The notes beneath the pieces are model-generated. The model did not search any database. It saw only the letters and a list, made by a program, of their open reading frames with translations, and was not told the origin of the DNA. The position numbers and the translations under genes are program-made. DNA of 64,000 bases from Colletes latitarsis (lineage: Eukaryota > Arthropoda > Insecta > Hymenoptera > Colletidae), in contig NW_027488366.1 of the NCBI RefSeq assembly GCF_051014445.1, forward strand, positions 26,554,001 to 26,618,000, written 5' to 3'. This document shows, piece by piece, positions 11,601-25,797 of the stretch (within the stretch, counting starts at the first letter, position 1; each line of letters opens with the position of its first letter).

Positions 11601-14600
11601 AGTATGAGTCTGATGAGTGAAAATCCCAGTGCCAACCTAGTCCTAACATGCGTTATCCACTAAAATATTGATCGAAACCTGGTTTAACCGACTGTTTCAG
11701 TGTGGTACCGCATTACTACGTGATACAATCCAGAAACAGCCCAGGATCTAGCCATCAAGTATGAGAAATATGCGAAAGTATGAGCCTGATGAGGGCAAAT
11801 CCTAGTCCTAAGCCAGACCTAACATGCGTTATCCTCTAAAATATTTATCAAGACCAGGTTTAATTGATTGTTTCAGTGTGGTCCCACATTACTACGTGAT
11901 CCAAACCAGAAAAAACCCAGGATCTGTTCAACAAGTATGTGAAGAATGCGAAAGTATGAGTCTGATGAGGGCAAATCCCAGACCTATCCCAGACCTAACT
12001 TGCGTTATCCTCTAAAATATTTATCGAAACCAGGTTTAATTGACCGTTTCAGTGTGGTACCACATTACTACGTGATCCGAACCAGAAAAAACCCAGGATC
12101 CGTTCAACAAGTATGTGAAGAATGCGAAAGTATGAGTCTGATCAGTGAAAATCCCAGGCCTAACCTAGACCTAACGTGAGTTATACTCTAAAATATTGAT
12201 CGAAATCTGGTTTAATCGAATGCTTCAGTGTGGTACCACATTACTATGTGATCCAAACCAGAAAATAACCCAGGATCTGTTCAACGAGTATGTGAAGTGT
12301 GCGAAAGTATGAGTCTGATGATGTCAAATCCCAGACCAATCCCAGACTTAACTTGCGTTATCCTCTAAAATATTGATCGAAACCAGGTTTAATCGACTGT
12401 TTCAGTGTGGTACCACATTACTACGTGATCCAAACCAGAAAAAACCCAGGATCCGTTTACAGGTATGTGAAGAATGCGAAAGTATGAGTCTGATCAGTGA
12501 AAATCCCAGGCCTAACCTAGACCTAACATGAGTTATACTCTAAAATATTGATCGAAACATGGTTTAATCGACTGTTTCAGTGTGGTACCACATTACTATG
12601 TGATCCAAACCAGAAAATAACCCAGGATCTAGCCATCAAGTCTGAGAAATATGCGAAAGAATGAGCCTGATGAGAGCAAATCCCAGACCTAACCTAGACC
12701 TAACATGAATTATTCTCTAAAATATTGATCGAGACCAGGTTTAATCGACTGTTTCAGTGTGGTACCACATTACTACGTGATCCAAACCAGAAAAAACCGA
12801 GGATCAGTTCAACAAGTATGTGAAGAATGCGAAAGTATGAGTCTGATGAGTGAAAATCCCAGGGCTAACCTAGACCTAACATGCGTTATCCTCTAAAATA
12901 TTGATCGAAACCAGGTTTAATCTACTGTTTCAGTGTGGTACCACATTACTACGTGATCCAAACCAGAAAAAACCCAGGATCAGTTTAACAAGTTTGTGAA
13001 GAATGCGAAAGTATGAGTCTGATGAGTGAAAATCCCAGTGCTAACCTAGACCTAACATGCGTTAACCTCTAAAATATTGATCGAAACCAGGTGTAATCGA
13101 CAGTTTCAGTGTGGTGTCACACTACTACGTGACCCAAACCAGAAAAAACCCATGATCTGTTCAACAAGTATGTGAAAAACGCGAAAGTATGAGCCTGATG
13201 AGGGCAAATCCCAGACCTATCCCAGACCTAACTTGCGTTATCCTCTAAAATATTGATCGAAACCAGGTTTAATTGACCGTTTCAGTGTGGCACCACTTTA
13301 CTACGTGATCCAATCCAGAAATAGCCCAGGATCTAGCCATGAAGTACGAGAAATATGCGAAAGAATGAGCCTGATGAGAGCAAATCCCAGACCTAACCTA
13401 GACCTACCATGAATTATTCTCTAAAATATTGATCGAGACTAGGTTTAGTCGACTGTTTCAGTGTGGCACCACATTACTCCGTGATCCAAACCAGAAAAAA
13501 CCCAGGATCCGTTGAACAAGTATGTGAAGCATGCGAAAGTATGAGTCTGATCAGTGAAAATCACAGGCCTTACCTAGACCTAGCTTGCGTTGTCCTCTAA
13601 AATATTGATGGAAACCAGGTTTCATTGACTGTTTCAGTGTGGTACTACATTACTACGTGATGCAATCCAGAAAAAGCCCAGGATCTAGCCATCAAGTATG
13701 AGAAATATGCGAAAGAATGAGCCTAATGAGAGCAAATCCCAGACCTAACCTAGACCTAACATGAATTATTCACTAAAATATTGATCGAGACTAGGTTTAA
13801 TCGACTGTTTCAGTGTGGTACCACATTACTACGTGATCCAAACCAGTAAAAACCCAGGATCAGTTCAACAAGTATGTGAAGAATGCGAAAGTATGAGACT
13901 GATGAGTGAAAATCCCAGGGCTAACCTAGACCTAACATGCGTTATCCTCTAAAATATTGATCGGAACCAGGTTTAATCGACTGTTTCAGTGTGGTACCAC
14001 ATTACTACGTGATCCAAACCAGAAAAAAACCCAGGATCAGTTCAACAAGTATGTGAAGAATGCGAAAGTATGAGTCTGATGAGTGAAAATCCCAGGGCTA
14101 TCCTAGACCTAACATGCGTTATCCTCTAAAATATTGATCGAAACCAGGTGTAATCGACTGTTTCAGTGTGGTGTCACACTACTACGTGACCCAAACCAGA
14201 AAAAACCCATGATCTGTTCAACAAGTATGTGAAAAACGCGAAAGCATGAGCCTGATGAGGGCAAATCCCAGACCTATCCCAGACCTAACTTGCGTTATCC
14301 TCTAAAATATTGATCGAAACCAGGTTTAATTGACCGTTTCAGTGTGGTACCACATTACTACGTGATCCAAACCAGTAAAAACCCAGGATCAGTTCAACAA
14401 GTATGTGAAGAATGCGAAAGTATGAGACTGATGAGTGAAAATCCCAGGACTTACCTAGACCTAACTTGCGTTGTCCTCTATAATATTGATGGAAATCAGG
14501 TTTCATTGACTGTTTCAGTGTGGTACTACATTACTACGTGATGCAATCCAGAAAAAGCCCAGGATCTAGCCATCAAGTATGAGAAATATGCGAAAGAATG

Positions 14601-15954
14601 AGCCTGATGAGAGCAAATCCCAGACCTAACCTAGACCTAACTTGCGTTATCCTCTAAAATATTGATGGAAACCAGGTTTGATTGACTGTTTCAGCGTGGT
14701 ACCACATTACTACGTGATACAATCCAGAAAAAGGCCAGGATCTAGCCATCAAGTGTGTGAAAAACGCGAAACTGTGAGCCTGATGAGGGCAAATCTTAGA
14801 CCTAACCCAGACCTAAGATGCGTTATCCACTAAAATATTTATCCAGACCAGGTATCATTGAATGTTTCAGTGTGGTACCACTTTACTACGTGATCCACTC
14901 CAGAACTAGCCCAGGATCTAGCCATGAAGTATGAGAAATATGCGAAAGTAAGAGCCTGATGAGGGCAAATCCTAGACCTATCCCAGACCTAACTTGCGTT
15001 ATCCTCTAAAATATTGATGGAAACCAGGTTTGATTGACTGTTTCAGCGTGGTACCACATTACTACGTGATACAATCCAGAAACAGCCGAGGATCTAGCCA
15101 TGAAGTATGAGAAATATGCGAAAGTATGAGCCTGATGAGGGCAAATCCTAGACCTAACCCAGACCTAACATGCGTTATCCTCTAAAATATTTATCAAGAC
15201 CAGGTTTAATTGATTGTTTCAGTGTGGTCCCACATTACTACGTGATCCAAACCAGAAAAAACCCAGGATCTGTTCAACATGTATGAGAAATATGCGAAAG
15301 AATGAGCCTGATGAGAGCAAATCCCAGACCTAACCTAGACCTAACATGAATTATTCTCTAAAATATTGATCGAAACCAGGTTTCATTGACTGTTTCACTG
15401 TGGTACTACATTACAACGTGATGCAATCCAGAAAGAGCCCAGGATCTGGCCATCAAGTATGAGAAATATGCGAAAGAATCAGCCTGATGAGAGCGAATCC
15501 CAGACCTAACCTAGACCTAACATGCGTTATCCTCTAAAATATTGATCGAAACCAGGTCTAATTGACCGTTTCAGTTTGGTACCACATTACTACGTGATCC
15601 AAACCAGAAAAAACCCAGGATCCGTTCAACAGGTATGTGAAGGATGCGAAAGTATGAGTCTGATGAGTGAAAATCCCAGGGCTAACCTAGACCTAACATG
15701 CGTTATCCTCTAAAATATTGATCGGAACCAGGTTTAATCGACTGTTTCAGTGTGGTACCACATTACTACGTGATCCAAACCAGTAAAAACCCAGGATCAG
15801 TTCAACAAGTATGTGAAGAATGCGAAAGTATGAGACTGATGAGTGAAAATCCCAGGCCTTACCTAGACCTAACTTGCGTTGTCCTCTATAATATTGATGG
15901 AAACCAGGTTTCATTGACTGTTTCAGTGTGGTACTACATTACTACGTGATGCAA

Positions 15955-18900
15955 TCCAGAAAAAGCCCAGGATCTAGCCATCAAGTATGAGAAATATGCG
16001 AAAGAATGAGCCTGATGAGAGCAAATCCCAGACCTAACCTAGACCTAACATGCGTTATCCTCTAAAATATTCAGCGAAACCAGGTTTAATGGACTGTTTC
16101 AGTGTGGTACCACACTACTTCGTGATCCAAACCAGAAAAAACCCAGGATCTGTTCAACAAGTATGTGAAAAACGCGAAACTGTGAGCCTGATGAGGGCAA
16201 TCTTAGACCTAACCCAGACCTAAGATGCGTTATCCACTAAAATATTTATCCAGACCAGGTATCATTGAATGTTTCAGTGTGGTACCACTTTACTACGTGA
16301 TCCACTCCAGAACTAGCCCAGGATCTAGCCATGAAGTATGAGAAATATGCGAAAGTAAGAGCCTGATTAGGGCAAATCCTAGACCTATCCCAGACCTAAC
16401 TTGCGTTATCCTCTAAAATATTGATGGAAACCAGGTTTGATTGACTGTTTCAGCGTGGTACCACATTACTACGTGATACAATCCAGGAACAGCCCAGGAT
16501 CTAGCCATCAAGTATGAGAAATATGCGAAAGAATCAGCCTGATGAGAGCAAATCCCAGACCTAACCTAGACCTAACATGCGTTATCCTCTAAAATATTGA
16601 GCGAAACCTGGTTTAATCGACTGTTTCATTGTGGTACCACATTACTACGTGTTCCAAACCAGAAAAAACCCAGGATCTGTTCAACGAGTATGTGAGGTGT
16701 GCGAAAGTATGAGTCTGATGAGTGCAAATCCCAGACCTATCCCAGAACTAACATGCGTTATCCTCTAAAATATTGATCGGAACCAGGTTTAATTGACTGT
16801 TTCAGCGTGGCACCACGGTACTACGTGATACAATCCTGAAACAGCCCAGGATCTAGCCATGAAGTATGAGAAATATGCGAAAGTATGAGCCTGACGAGGG
16901 CAAACCTAGACCTAACCCAAACCTAACATGCGTTATCCTCTAAAATATTGATCCAAACCAGGCTTAATGGAATGTTTCAGTGTGGTACGACACTACTACG
17001 TGATCCAAACCAGAAAAAACCCAGGATCTGTTCAACAAGTATGTGAAAAACGCGAAAGTATGAGCCTGATGAGGGCAAGTCCCAGACCTATCCCAGACCT
17101 AACTTGCGTTGTCCTCTAAGATATTGATGGAAACCAGGTTTAATTGACTGTTTCAGTGTTGTACTTCATTACTACGTGATGCAATCCAGAAAAAGCCCAG
17201 GATCTAGCCATCAAGTATGAGAAATATGCGAAAGAATGAGCCTGATGAGAGCAAATCCCAGACCTAACCTAGACCTAACATGAATTATTCTCTAAAATAT
17301 TGATCGAAACCAGGTTTAATGGACTGTTTCATTGTGGTACCACACTACTACGTGATCCAAACCAGAAAAAACCGAGGATCTGTTCAACAAGTATGTGAAA
17401 AACGCGAAAGTATGAGTCTGGTGAGGTCAAATACCAGACCTATCCCAGACTTAACTTGCGTTATCCTCTAAAATATTGATCGAAACCAGGTTTAATCGAC
17501 TGTTTCAGTGTGGTACCACCTTACTACGTGAACCGAAACCAGAAAAAACCCAGGATCAGTTCAACAAGTATGTGAAAAACGCGAAAGTATGAGCCTGATG
17601 AGGGCGAATCCCAGGCCTGTCCCAGACCTAACTTGCGTTATCCTCTAAAATATTGATCGAAACCAGGTTTAATTGACTGTTTCAGCGTGGTACCACGGTA
17701 CTACGTGATACAATCCTGAAACAGCCCAGGATCTAGCCATGAAGTATGAGAAATATGCGAAAGTATGAGCCTGACGAGGGCAAACCTAGACCTAACCCAA
17801 ACCTAACATGCGTTATCCTCTAAAATATTGATCCAAACCAGGTTTAATGGACAGCTCCAGTGTGATACCACTTTACTACGTGATCCAAAGCAGAAAAACC
17901 CTCGATCAGGTCAACATGTATGTTAAAACTGCGAAAGTATGAGTCTGATGAGAGAAAATCCCAGACCTAACCTAGACCTAACATGCGTTGTCCTCTAAAA
18001 TATTGATGGAAACCAGGATTAATTGACTGTTTCAGTGTTGTACTTCATTACTACGTGATGGAATCCAGAAAAAGCCCAGGATCTAGCCATCAAGTATGAG
18101 AAATATGCGAAAGAATGAGCCTGATGAGAGCAAATCCCAGACCTAACCTAGACCTAACATGCGTTATCCTCTAAAATATTCAGCGAAACCAGGTTTAATG
18201 GACTGTTTCAGTGTGGTACCACACTACTTCGTGATCCAAACCAGAAAAAACCCAGGATCTGTTCAACAAGTATGTGAAAAACGCGAAACTGTGAGCCTGA
18301 TGAGGGCAATCTTAGACCTAACCCAGACCTAAGATGCGTTATCCACTAAAATATTTATCCAGACCAGGTATCATTGAATGTTTCAGTGTGGTACCACTTT
18401 ACTACGTGATCCACTCCAGAACTAGCCCAGGATCTAGCCATGAAGTATGAGAAATATGCGAAAGTAAGAGCCTGATTAGGGCAAATCCTAGACCTATCCC
18501 AGACCTAACTTGCGTTATCCTCTAAAATATTGATGGAAACCAGGTTTGATTGACTGTTTCAGCGTGGTACCACATTACTACGTGATACAATCCAGGAACA
18601 GCCCAGGATCTAGCCATCAAGTATGAGAAATATGCGAAAGAATCAGCCTGATGAGAGCAAATCCCAGACCTAACCTAGACCTAACATGCGTTATCCTCTA
18701 AAATATTGAGCGAAACCTGGTTTAATCGACTGTTTCATTGTGGTACCACATTACTACGTGTTCCAAACCAGAAAAAACCCAGGATCTGTTCAACGAGTAT
18801 GTGAGGTGTGCGAAAGTATGAGTCTGATGAGTGCAAATCCCAGACCTATCCCAGAACTAACATGCGTTATCCTCTAAAATATTGATCGGAACCAGGTTTA

Positions 18901-20172
18901 ATTGACTGTTTCAGCGTGGCACCACGGTACTACGTGATACAATCCTGAAACAGCCCAGGATCTAGCCATGAAGTATGAGAAATATGCGAAAGTATGAGCC
19001 TGACGAGGGCAAACCTAGACCTAACCCAAACCTAACATGCGTTATCCTCTAAAATATTGATCCAAACCAGGCTTAATGGAATGTTTCAGTGTGGTACGAC
19101 ACTACTACGTGATCCAAACCAGAAAAAACCCAGGATCTGTTCAACAAGTATGTGAAAAACGCGAAAGTATGAGCCTGATGAGGGCAAGTCCCAGACCTAT
19201 CCCAGACCTAACTTGCGTTGTCCTCTAAGATATTGATGGAAACCAGGTTTAATTGACTGTTTCAGTGTTGTACTTCATTACTACGTGATGCAATCCAGAA
19301 AAAGCCCAGGATCTAGCCATCAAGTATGAGAAATATGCGAAAGAATGAGCCTGATGAGAGCAAATCCCAGACCTAACCTAGACCTAACATGAATTATTCT
19401 CTAAAATATTGATCGAAACCAGGTTTAATGGACTGTTTCATTGTGGTACCACACTACTACGTGATCCAAACCAGAAAAAACCGAGGATCTGTTCAACAAG
19501 TATGTGAAAAACGCGAAAGTATGAGTCTGGTGAGGTCAAATACCAGACCTATCCCAGACTTAACTTGCGTTATCCTCTAAAATATTGATCGAAACCAGGT
19601 TTAATCGACTGTTTCAGTGTGGTACCACCTTACTACGTGAACCGAAACCAGAAAAAACCCAGGATCAGTTCAACAAGTATGTGAAAAACGCGAAAGTATG
19701 AGCCTGATGAGGGCGAATCCCAGGCCTGTCCCAGACCTAACTTGCGTTATCCTCTAAAATATTGATCGAAACCAGGTTTAATTGACTGTTTCAGCGTGGT
19801 ACCACGGTACTACGTGATACAATCCTGAAACAGCCCAGGATCTAGCCATGAAGTATGAGAAATATGCGAAAGTATGAGCCTGACGAGGGCAAACCTAGAC
19901 CTAACCCAAACCTAACATGCGTTATCCTCTAAAATATTGATCCAAACCAGGTTTAATGGACAGCTCCAGTGTGATACCACTTTACTACGTGATCCAAAGC
20001 AGAAAAACCCTCGATCAGGTCAACATGTATGTTAAAACTGCGAAAGTATGAGTCTGATGAGAGAAAATCCCAGACCTAACCTAGACCTAACATGCGTTGT
20101 CCTCTAAAATATTGATGGAAACCAGGATTAATTGACTGTTTCAGTGTTGTACTTCATTACTACGTGATGGAA
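15955..20172. repeat. higher-order repeat, period 2109 bp (12 monomers)
   Basis: Two consecutive copies of a 2109-bp unit, about 15955-18063 and 18064-20172. By eye they look nearly identical. They share private marks, including a one-base deletion in GGGCAATCTTAG (near 16198 and 18307), ATTCAGCGAAACC and the CAGCTCCAGTGTGATACC variant. The match extends to about 20270. This is the cleanest recent amplification in the window. Confidence 0.85.
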
Positions 20173-20469
20173 TCCAGAAAAAGCCCAGGATCTAGCCATC
20201 AAGTATGAGAAATATGCGAAAGAATGAGCCTGATGAGAGCAAATCCCAGACCTAACCTAGACCTAACATGAATTATTCTCTAAAATATTGATCGAAACCA
20301 GGTTTAATTGACTGTTTCAGTGTGATCCCACATTACTACGTGATCCAAACCAGAAAAAACCCATGATCCGTTCAACAAGTATGTGAAGAATGCGAAAGTA
20401 TGAGTCTGATGAGTGAAAATCCCAGTCCTAACCTAGACCTAGCATGCGTTATCCTCAAAAATATTGATC

Positions 20470-22640
20470 GAAACCTGGTTTAATCGACTGTTTCAGTGTG
20501 GTACCACATTACTATGTGATCCAAACCAGAAAATAACCCAGGATCTAGCCATCAAGTCTGAGAAATATGCGAAAGAATGAGCCTGATGAGAGCAAATCCC
20601 AGACCTAACCTAGACCTAACATGAATTATTCTCTAAAATATTGATCGAGACCAGGTTTAATCGACTGTTTCAGTGTGGTACCACAATACTACGTGATCCA
20701 AACCAGAAAAAACCGAGGATCAGTTCAACAAGTATGTGAAGAATGCGAAAGTATGAGTCTGATGAGTGAAAATCCCAGGGCTAACCTAGACCTAACATGC
20801 GTTATCCTCTAAAATATTGATCGAAACCAGGTTTAATCTACTGTTTCAGTGTGGTACCACATTACTACGTGATCCAAACCAGAAAAAACCCAGGATCAGT
20901 TTAACAAGTTTGTGAAGAATGCGAAAGTATGAGTCTGATGAGTGAAAATCCCAGTGCTAACCTAGACCTAACATGCGTTATCCACTAAAATATTGATCGA
21001 AGCCAGGTTTAATCGACTGTTTGAGTATGGTATCACACTACTACGTGAACCAAACCAGAAAAAACCCATTATCTGTTCAACAAGTATGTGAAAAACGCGA
21101 AACTGTGAGCCTGATGAGGGCAAATCTTAGACCTAACCCAGACCTAAGATGCGTTATCCTCTAAAATAGTTATCCAGACCAGGTTTCATTGAATGTTTCA
21201 GTGTGGTACCACTTTACTACGTGATCCAATCCAGAAATAGCCCAGGATCTAGCCATGAAGTACGAGAAATATGCGAAAGAATGAGCCTGATGAGAGCAAA
21301 TCCCAGACCTAACCTAGACCTACCATGAATTATTCTCTAAAATATTGATCGAGACCAGATTTAGTCGACTGTTTCAGTGTGGCACCACATTACTCCGTGA
21401 TCCAAACCAGAAAAAACCCAGGATCCGTTGAACAAGTATGTGAAGCATGCGAAAGTATGAGTCTGATCAGTGAAAATCACAGGCCTTACCTAGACCTAGC
21501 TTGCGTTGTCCTCTAAAATATTGATGGAAACCAGGTATCATTGACTGTTTCAGTGTGGTACTACATTACTACGTGATGCAATCCAGAAAAAGCCCAGGAT
21601 CTAGCCATCAAGTATGAGAAATATGCGAAAGAATGAGCCTAATGAGAGCAAATCCCAGACCTAACCTAGACCTAACATGAATTATTCACTAAAATATTGA
21701 TCGAGACTAGGTTTAATCGACTGTTTCAGTGTGGTACCACATTACTACGTGATCCAAACCAGTAAAAACCCAGGATCAGTTCAACAAGTATGTGAAGAAT
21801 GCGAAAGTATGAGACTGATGAGTGAAAATCCCAGGGCTAGCCTAGACCTAACATGCGTTATCCTCTAAAATACTGATCGGAACCAGGTTTAATCGACTGT
21901 TTCAGTGTGGTACCACATTACTACGTGATCCAAACCAGAAAAAAACCCAGGATCAGTTCAACAAGTATGTGAAGAATGCGAAAGTATGAGTCTGATGAGT
22001 GAAAATCCCAGGGCTATCCTAGACCTAACATGCGTTATCCTCTAAAATATTGATCGAAACCAGGTGTAATCGACAGTTTCAGTGTGGTGTCACACTACTA
22101 CGTGACCCAAACCAGAAAAAACCCATGATCTGTTCAACAAGTATGTGAAAAACGCGAAAGTATGAGCCTGATGAGGGCAAATCCCAGACCTATCCCAGAC
22201 CTAACTTGCGTTATCCTCTAAAATATTGATCGAAACCAGGTTTAATTGACCGTTTCAGTGTGGTACCACATTACTACGTGATCCAAACCAGTAAAAACCC
22301 AGGATCAGTTCAACAAGTATGTGAAGAATGCGAAAGTATGAGACTGATGAGTGAAAATCCCAGGACTTACCTAGACCTAACTTGCGTTGTCCTCTATAAT
22401 ATTGATGGAAATCAGGTTTCATTGACTGTTTCAGTGTGGTACTATATTACTACGTGATGCAATCCAGAAAAAGCCCAGGATCTAGCCATCAAGTATGAGA
22501 AATATGCGAAAGAATGAGCCTGATGAGAGCAAAACCCAGACCTAACCTAGACCTAATTTGCGTTATCCTCTAAAATATTAATGGAAACCAGGTTTGATTG
22601 ACTGTTTCAGCGTGGTACCACATTACTACGTGATACAATC
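20470..22640. repeat. duplicated satellite segment, offset 7916 from 12555-14725
   Basis: Identical rare variants occur at 12641/20557 (GTCTGAG), 13344/21260 (GTACGAG) and throughout 14344-14541/22260-22457, always at offset 7916 bp (45 monomers). A patch at about 20980-21216 departs from this partner and instead matches 10951-11187 (offset 10029). Confidence 0.75.
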
Positions 22641-24252
22641 CAGAAACAGCCCAGGATCTAGCCATGAAGTATGAGAAATATGCGAAAGTATGAGACTGAT
22701 GAGAGCGAATCCCAGACCTAACCTAGACCTAACATGCGTTATCCTCTAAAATATTGAGCGAAACCTGGTTCAATCGACTGTTTCATTGTGGTACCACATT
22801 ACTACGTGTTCCAAACCAGAAAAAACCCAGGATCTGTTCAACGAGTATGTGAGGTGTGCGAAAGGATGAGTCTGATGAGTGCAAATCCCAGACCTATCCT
22901 TTTCCTAACATGCGTTATCCTCTATAATATTTATCAAGACCAGGTTTAATTGATTGTTTCAGTGTGGACCCACATTACTACGTGATCCAAACCAGAAAAA
23001 ACTCAGGATCCGTTCAACAAGTATGTGAAGAATGCGAAAGTATGAGTCTGATGAGTGAAAATTCCAGACCTAACCTAGACCTAACATGCGTTATCCTCTA
23101 AAATATTGATCTAAACCAGGTTTAATGGAATGTTTCAGTGTGGTACGACACTACTACGTGATCCAAACCAGAAAAAACCCAGCATCTGTTCAACAAGTAT
23201 GTGAAAAACGCGAAAGTATGAGCCTGATCAGGGCAAGTCCCAGACCTATCCCAGACCTAACTTGCGTTGTCTTCTAAGATATTGATGGAAACCAGGTTTA
23301 ATTGACTGCTTCAGTGTTGTACTTCATTACTACGTGATGCAATCCTGAAAAAGCCGAGGATCTAGCCATCAAGTATGAGAAATATGCGAAAGAATGAGCC
23401 TGATGAGAGCAAACCTAGACCTAACCCAAACCTAACATGCGTTATCCTCTAAAATATTGATCCAAACCAGGTTTAATGGACAGCTCCAGTGTGATACCAC
23501 TTTACTACGTGATCCAAAGCAGAAAATCCCTCGATCAGGTCAACATGTATGTTAAAACTGCGAAAGTATGAGTCTGATGAGAGAAAATCCTAGACCTATC
23601 CCAGACCTAACTTGCGTTATCCCCTAAAATATTGATCCAAACCAGGTTTAATGGACTGTTTCAGTGTGGTACCACACTACTACGTGATCCAAACCAGAAA
23701 ATACCCAGGATCTGTTTAACAAGTATGTGAAAAACGCGAAAGTATGAGCCTGATGAGGGCAAATCCCAGACATATCCCAGACCTAACTTGCGTTGTCCTC
23801 TAAGATATTGATGGAAACCAGGTTTAATTGACTGTTTCAGTGTTGTACTTCATTACTACGTGATGCAATCCAGAAAAAGCCCAGGATCTAGCCATCAAGT
23901 ATGAGAAATATGCGAAAGAATGAGCCTGATGAGAGCAAATCCCAGACCTATCCCAGACCTAACTTGCGTTATCCTCTAAAATATTGATCGAAACCAGGTT
24001 TAATTGACCGTTTCAGTTTGGTACCACATTACTACGTGATCCAAACCAGAAAAAACCCAGGATCCGTTCAACAGGTATGTGAAGGATGCGAAAGTATGAG
24101 TCTGATGAGTGAAAATCCCAGGGCTAACCTAGACCTAACATGCGTTATCCTCTAAAATATTGATCGGAACCAGGTTTAATCGACTGTTTTAGTGTGGTAC
24201 CACTTTACTACGTGATGCAAACCAGAAAAAATCCAGGATCAGTTCAACAAGT

Positions 24253-24257
24253 ATGTG
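24253..24257. other. 5-bp target-site duplication ATGTG, left of BEL/Pao element
   Basis: ATGTG directly precedes the left LTR and is repeated at 33740-33744 after the right LTR. Five base pairs is the usual duplication for BEL/Pao integrases. Confidence 0.92.
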
Positions 24258-25797
24258 TGTTAGAAACTAAGGGTTCTAACCGGGGTCCGGACGAGGGAAA
24301 TACTAGGGAGAGTGATTGATAAGTTTTTTATTTTGTAATTTTCGCTTGGCGCTTTGCGACAAGCCTTTTATTTAATTTTAACAAAAAAAAATGAAAAAAA
24401 TAAAAAAAATATAAATTACAAAAAAACGAGAATTATTTTATAATCCAGCCGGGGGTGGAGATTCACCGGCGTTGCCCCGGTTGGGATGGACCTTGGTTGC
24501 TGTAACAAAGGTTTGTTCAGATTAAATACGTGCGTACACGTATCGTAAACACGCTCGTCAGCTGTTCGCCTCGCTCTCCTAGCGGCTAGCTGTGCGCTGG
24601 GAGGGGGGAATCGGCTGTCGTTCAACGTGAATCAGTGGACTGTAAATTTGTACTTGTACGCTGATAATTATTTATGGAAACTATCAGCGATACGTTTGCC
24701 CTGAACAGAAGAGAATTCACTCGTATCTGTCGGGGGCGACTTAGCCACGGACGGGTCACCAAATGGAGGTCGTAAAGCTCCAAATGGGTGGATCCCGTGA
24801 GCACGATCTCCGTGCGGGTGACGTAGGAACGTCGTGCGAGGTGATTTCCTGCGACACTGTAAAATTACTGCACGGCGATCGTTTCTACCGGGGACCGTGA
24901 CAGTAAAGTGTCCTTTGCAAAAAATCCCTCGCGGGTCCAACCGCACTATAAAGCCTACCCAGCGACCGTGTTGCACGGGGACCGTATTTGGTAGGCGGCG
25001 TGACGGAAGGTGAGGCGACCTTGAACCCGAACTCCTCCGTAGGGTGTACGGTCGACTCGTACACCGACGGGTTTTTGGAGAGGGTTTTTTGGCGACCTTT
25101 GCACGAAGAGCACTCCACGAGGCGGTACCGATTCAACGGTATGACCTTTGGGAGGCTCCAAAGCCGTATAGCTTTAAAGGGATTCTGGGTGGGTGCACCC
25201 TGAGTCCCTTACGTCGCGGTCGCGGCAACGACTGCAACGTACAATCCTTCCTAGCGAAGGCGGTCGCGCCACGCGCTGCGTGTATTACGACCTCCCTTTT
25301 GTCGCAGGTAGATTGTTCTGGGAAACTCTAACCGCAGCATCGGAGAGAATTCTTTTTTATACAAGTCCGAATATTATGTGCGAGTCCGTACTTGAGGAGC
25401 GAGATCTTCTGGGATCCGCTCCCGTTGGCAGTCGGCTCGTGAATAATTACGAATATTGTCGCGGATCGACAGACGAAGACTCGGTCGCGCCTTGTCGTCG
25501 CGATGCGGCGCTGCCGAATTCAGCTGTCGATCTCTTTTCAATATATTATACGGTTCTCTCTCTCGACGCTGACGTCACGATACCGTTTAAACCGGTGCGA
25601 AGCGAATCTTCGCGTGAGGTCGGCGTACAAAAACACGTAAACGGCTGCGGTTTTAAATCGTCCGAACGTTCAACGAACCTGACGAACGCTTAACCTTCCG
25701 CAGTGTCACGTACACAAACGGATACGGGAATCGCAGCCGAGAATTTAATGTTTTCAGACTAACGCGATTTTAAATAGTTTTTTAACATATTTAAACA
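24258..25797 (-). repeat. 3' LTR of BEL/Pao element (left on the + strand)
   Basis: 1540 bp, TG...CA ends, collinear without gaps with 32200-33739 (constant offset 7942). About 10 substitutions were counted by eye, giving roughly 99.3% identity. The transcript 3' end should lie near its low-coordinate side, where AATAAA motifs occur. Short ORFs inside are shared by both LTRs and show no recognisable domain, so they are not called as genes. Confidence 0.97.
24327..24372 (-). promoter_or_regulatory. candidate polyadenylation signals around an LTR hairpin
   Basis: Two AATAAA hexamers lie on the minus strand at 24372-24367 and 24332-24327. An inverted repeat (24344-24364) lies between them; it is perfect (9-bp stem, 3-nt loop) in the other LTR at 32286-32306 and has one mismatch here. 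This is placed where an LTR retrotransposon would end its R region. The function is inferred. Confidence 0.35.

Larger units (their letters stand above)
7020..24257. repeat. ~176-bp satellite array, block 2
   Basis: About 98 head-to-tail monomers of the same satellite. It starts with GTATGAGTCTGAT (7020-7032), the right copy of the target duplication of the preceding element. Monomer subtypes are mixed. Those with GATCTGTTCAACAAGTATG dominate, with interspersed GATCTAGCCATCAAGTATG types. From about 17865 a third type appears, with CCCTCGATCAGGTCAACATG. A 2109-bp higher-order repeat sits at 15955-20172. Positions 20470-22640 copy 12555-14725 apart from one patch. No gene or unrelated insert is seen. 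It ends with ATGTG (24253-24257), the left duplication of the BEL/Pao element. Confidence 0.96.

Noticed and set aside
24416..25693. Small ORFs within the LTRs (up to 166 codons), duplicated at 32358-33635
   Set aside because: Both LTR copies share them simply because the LTRs are about 99% identical. They overlap each other on both strands and show no recognisable domain.
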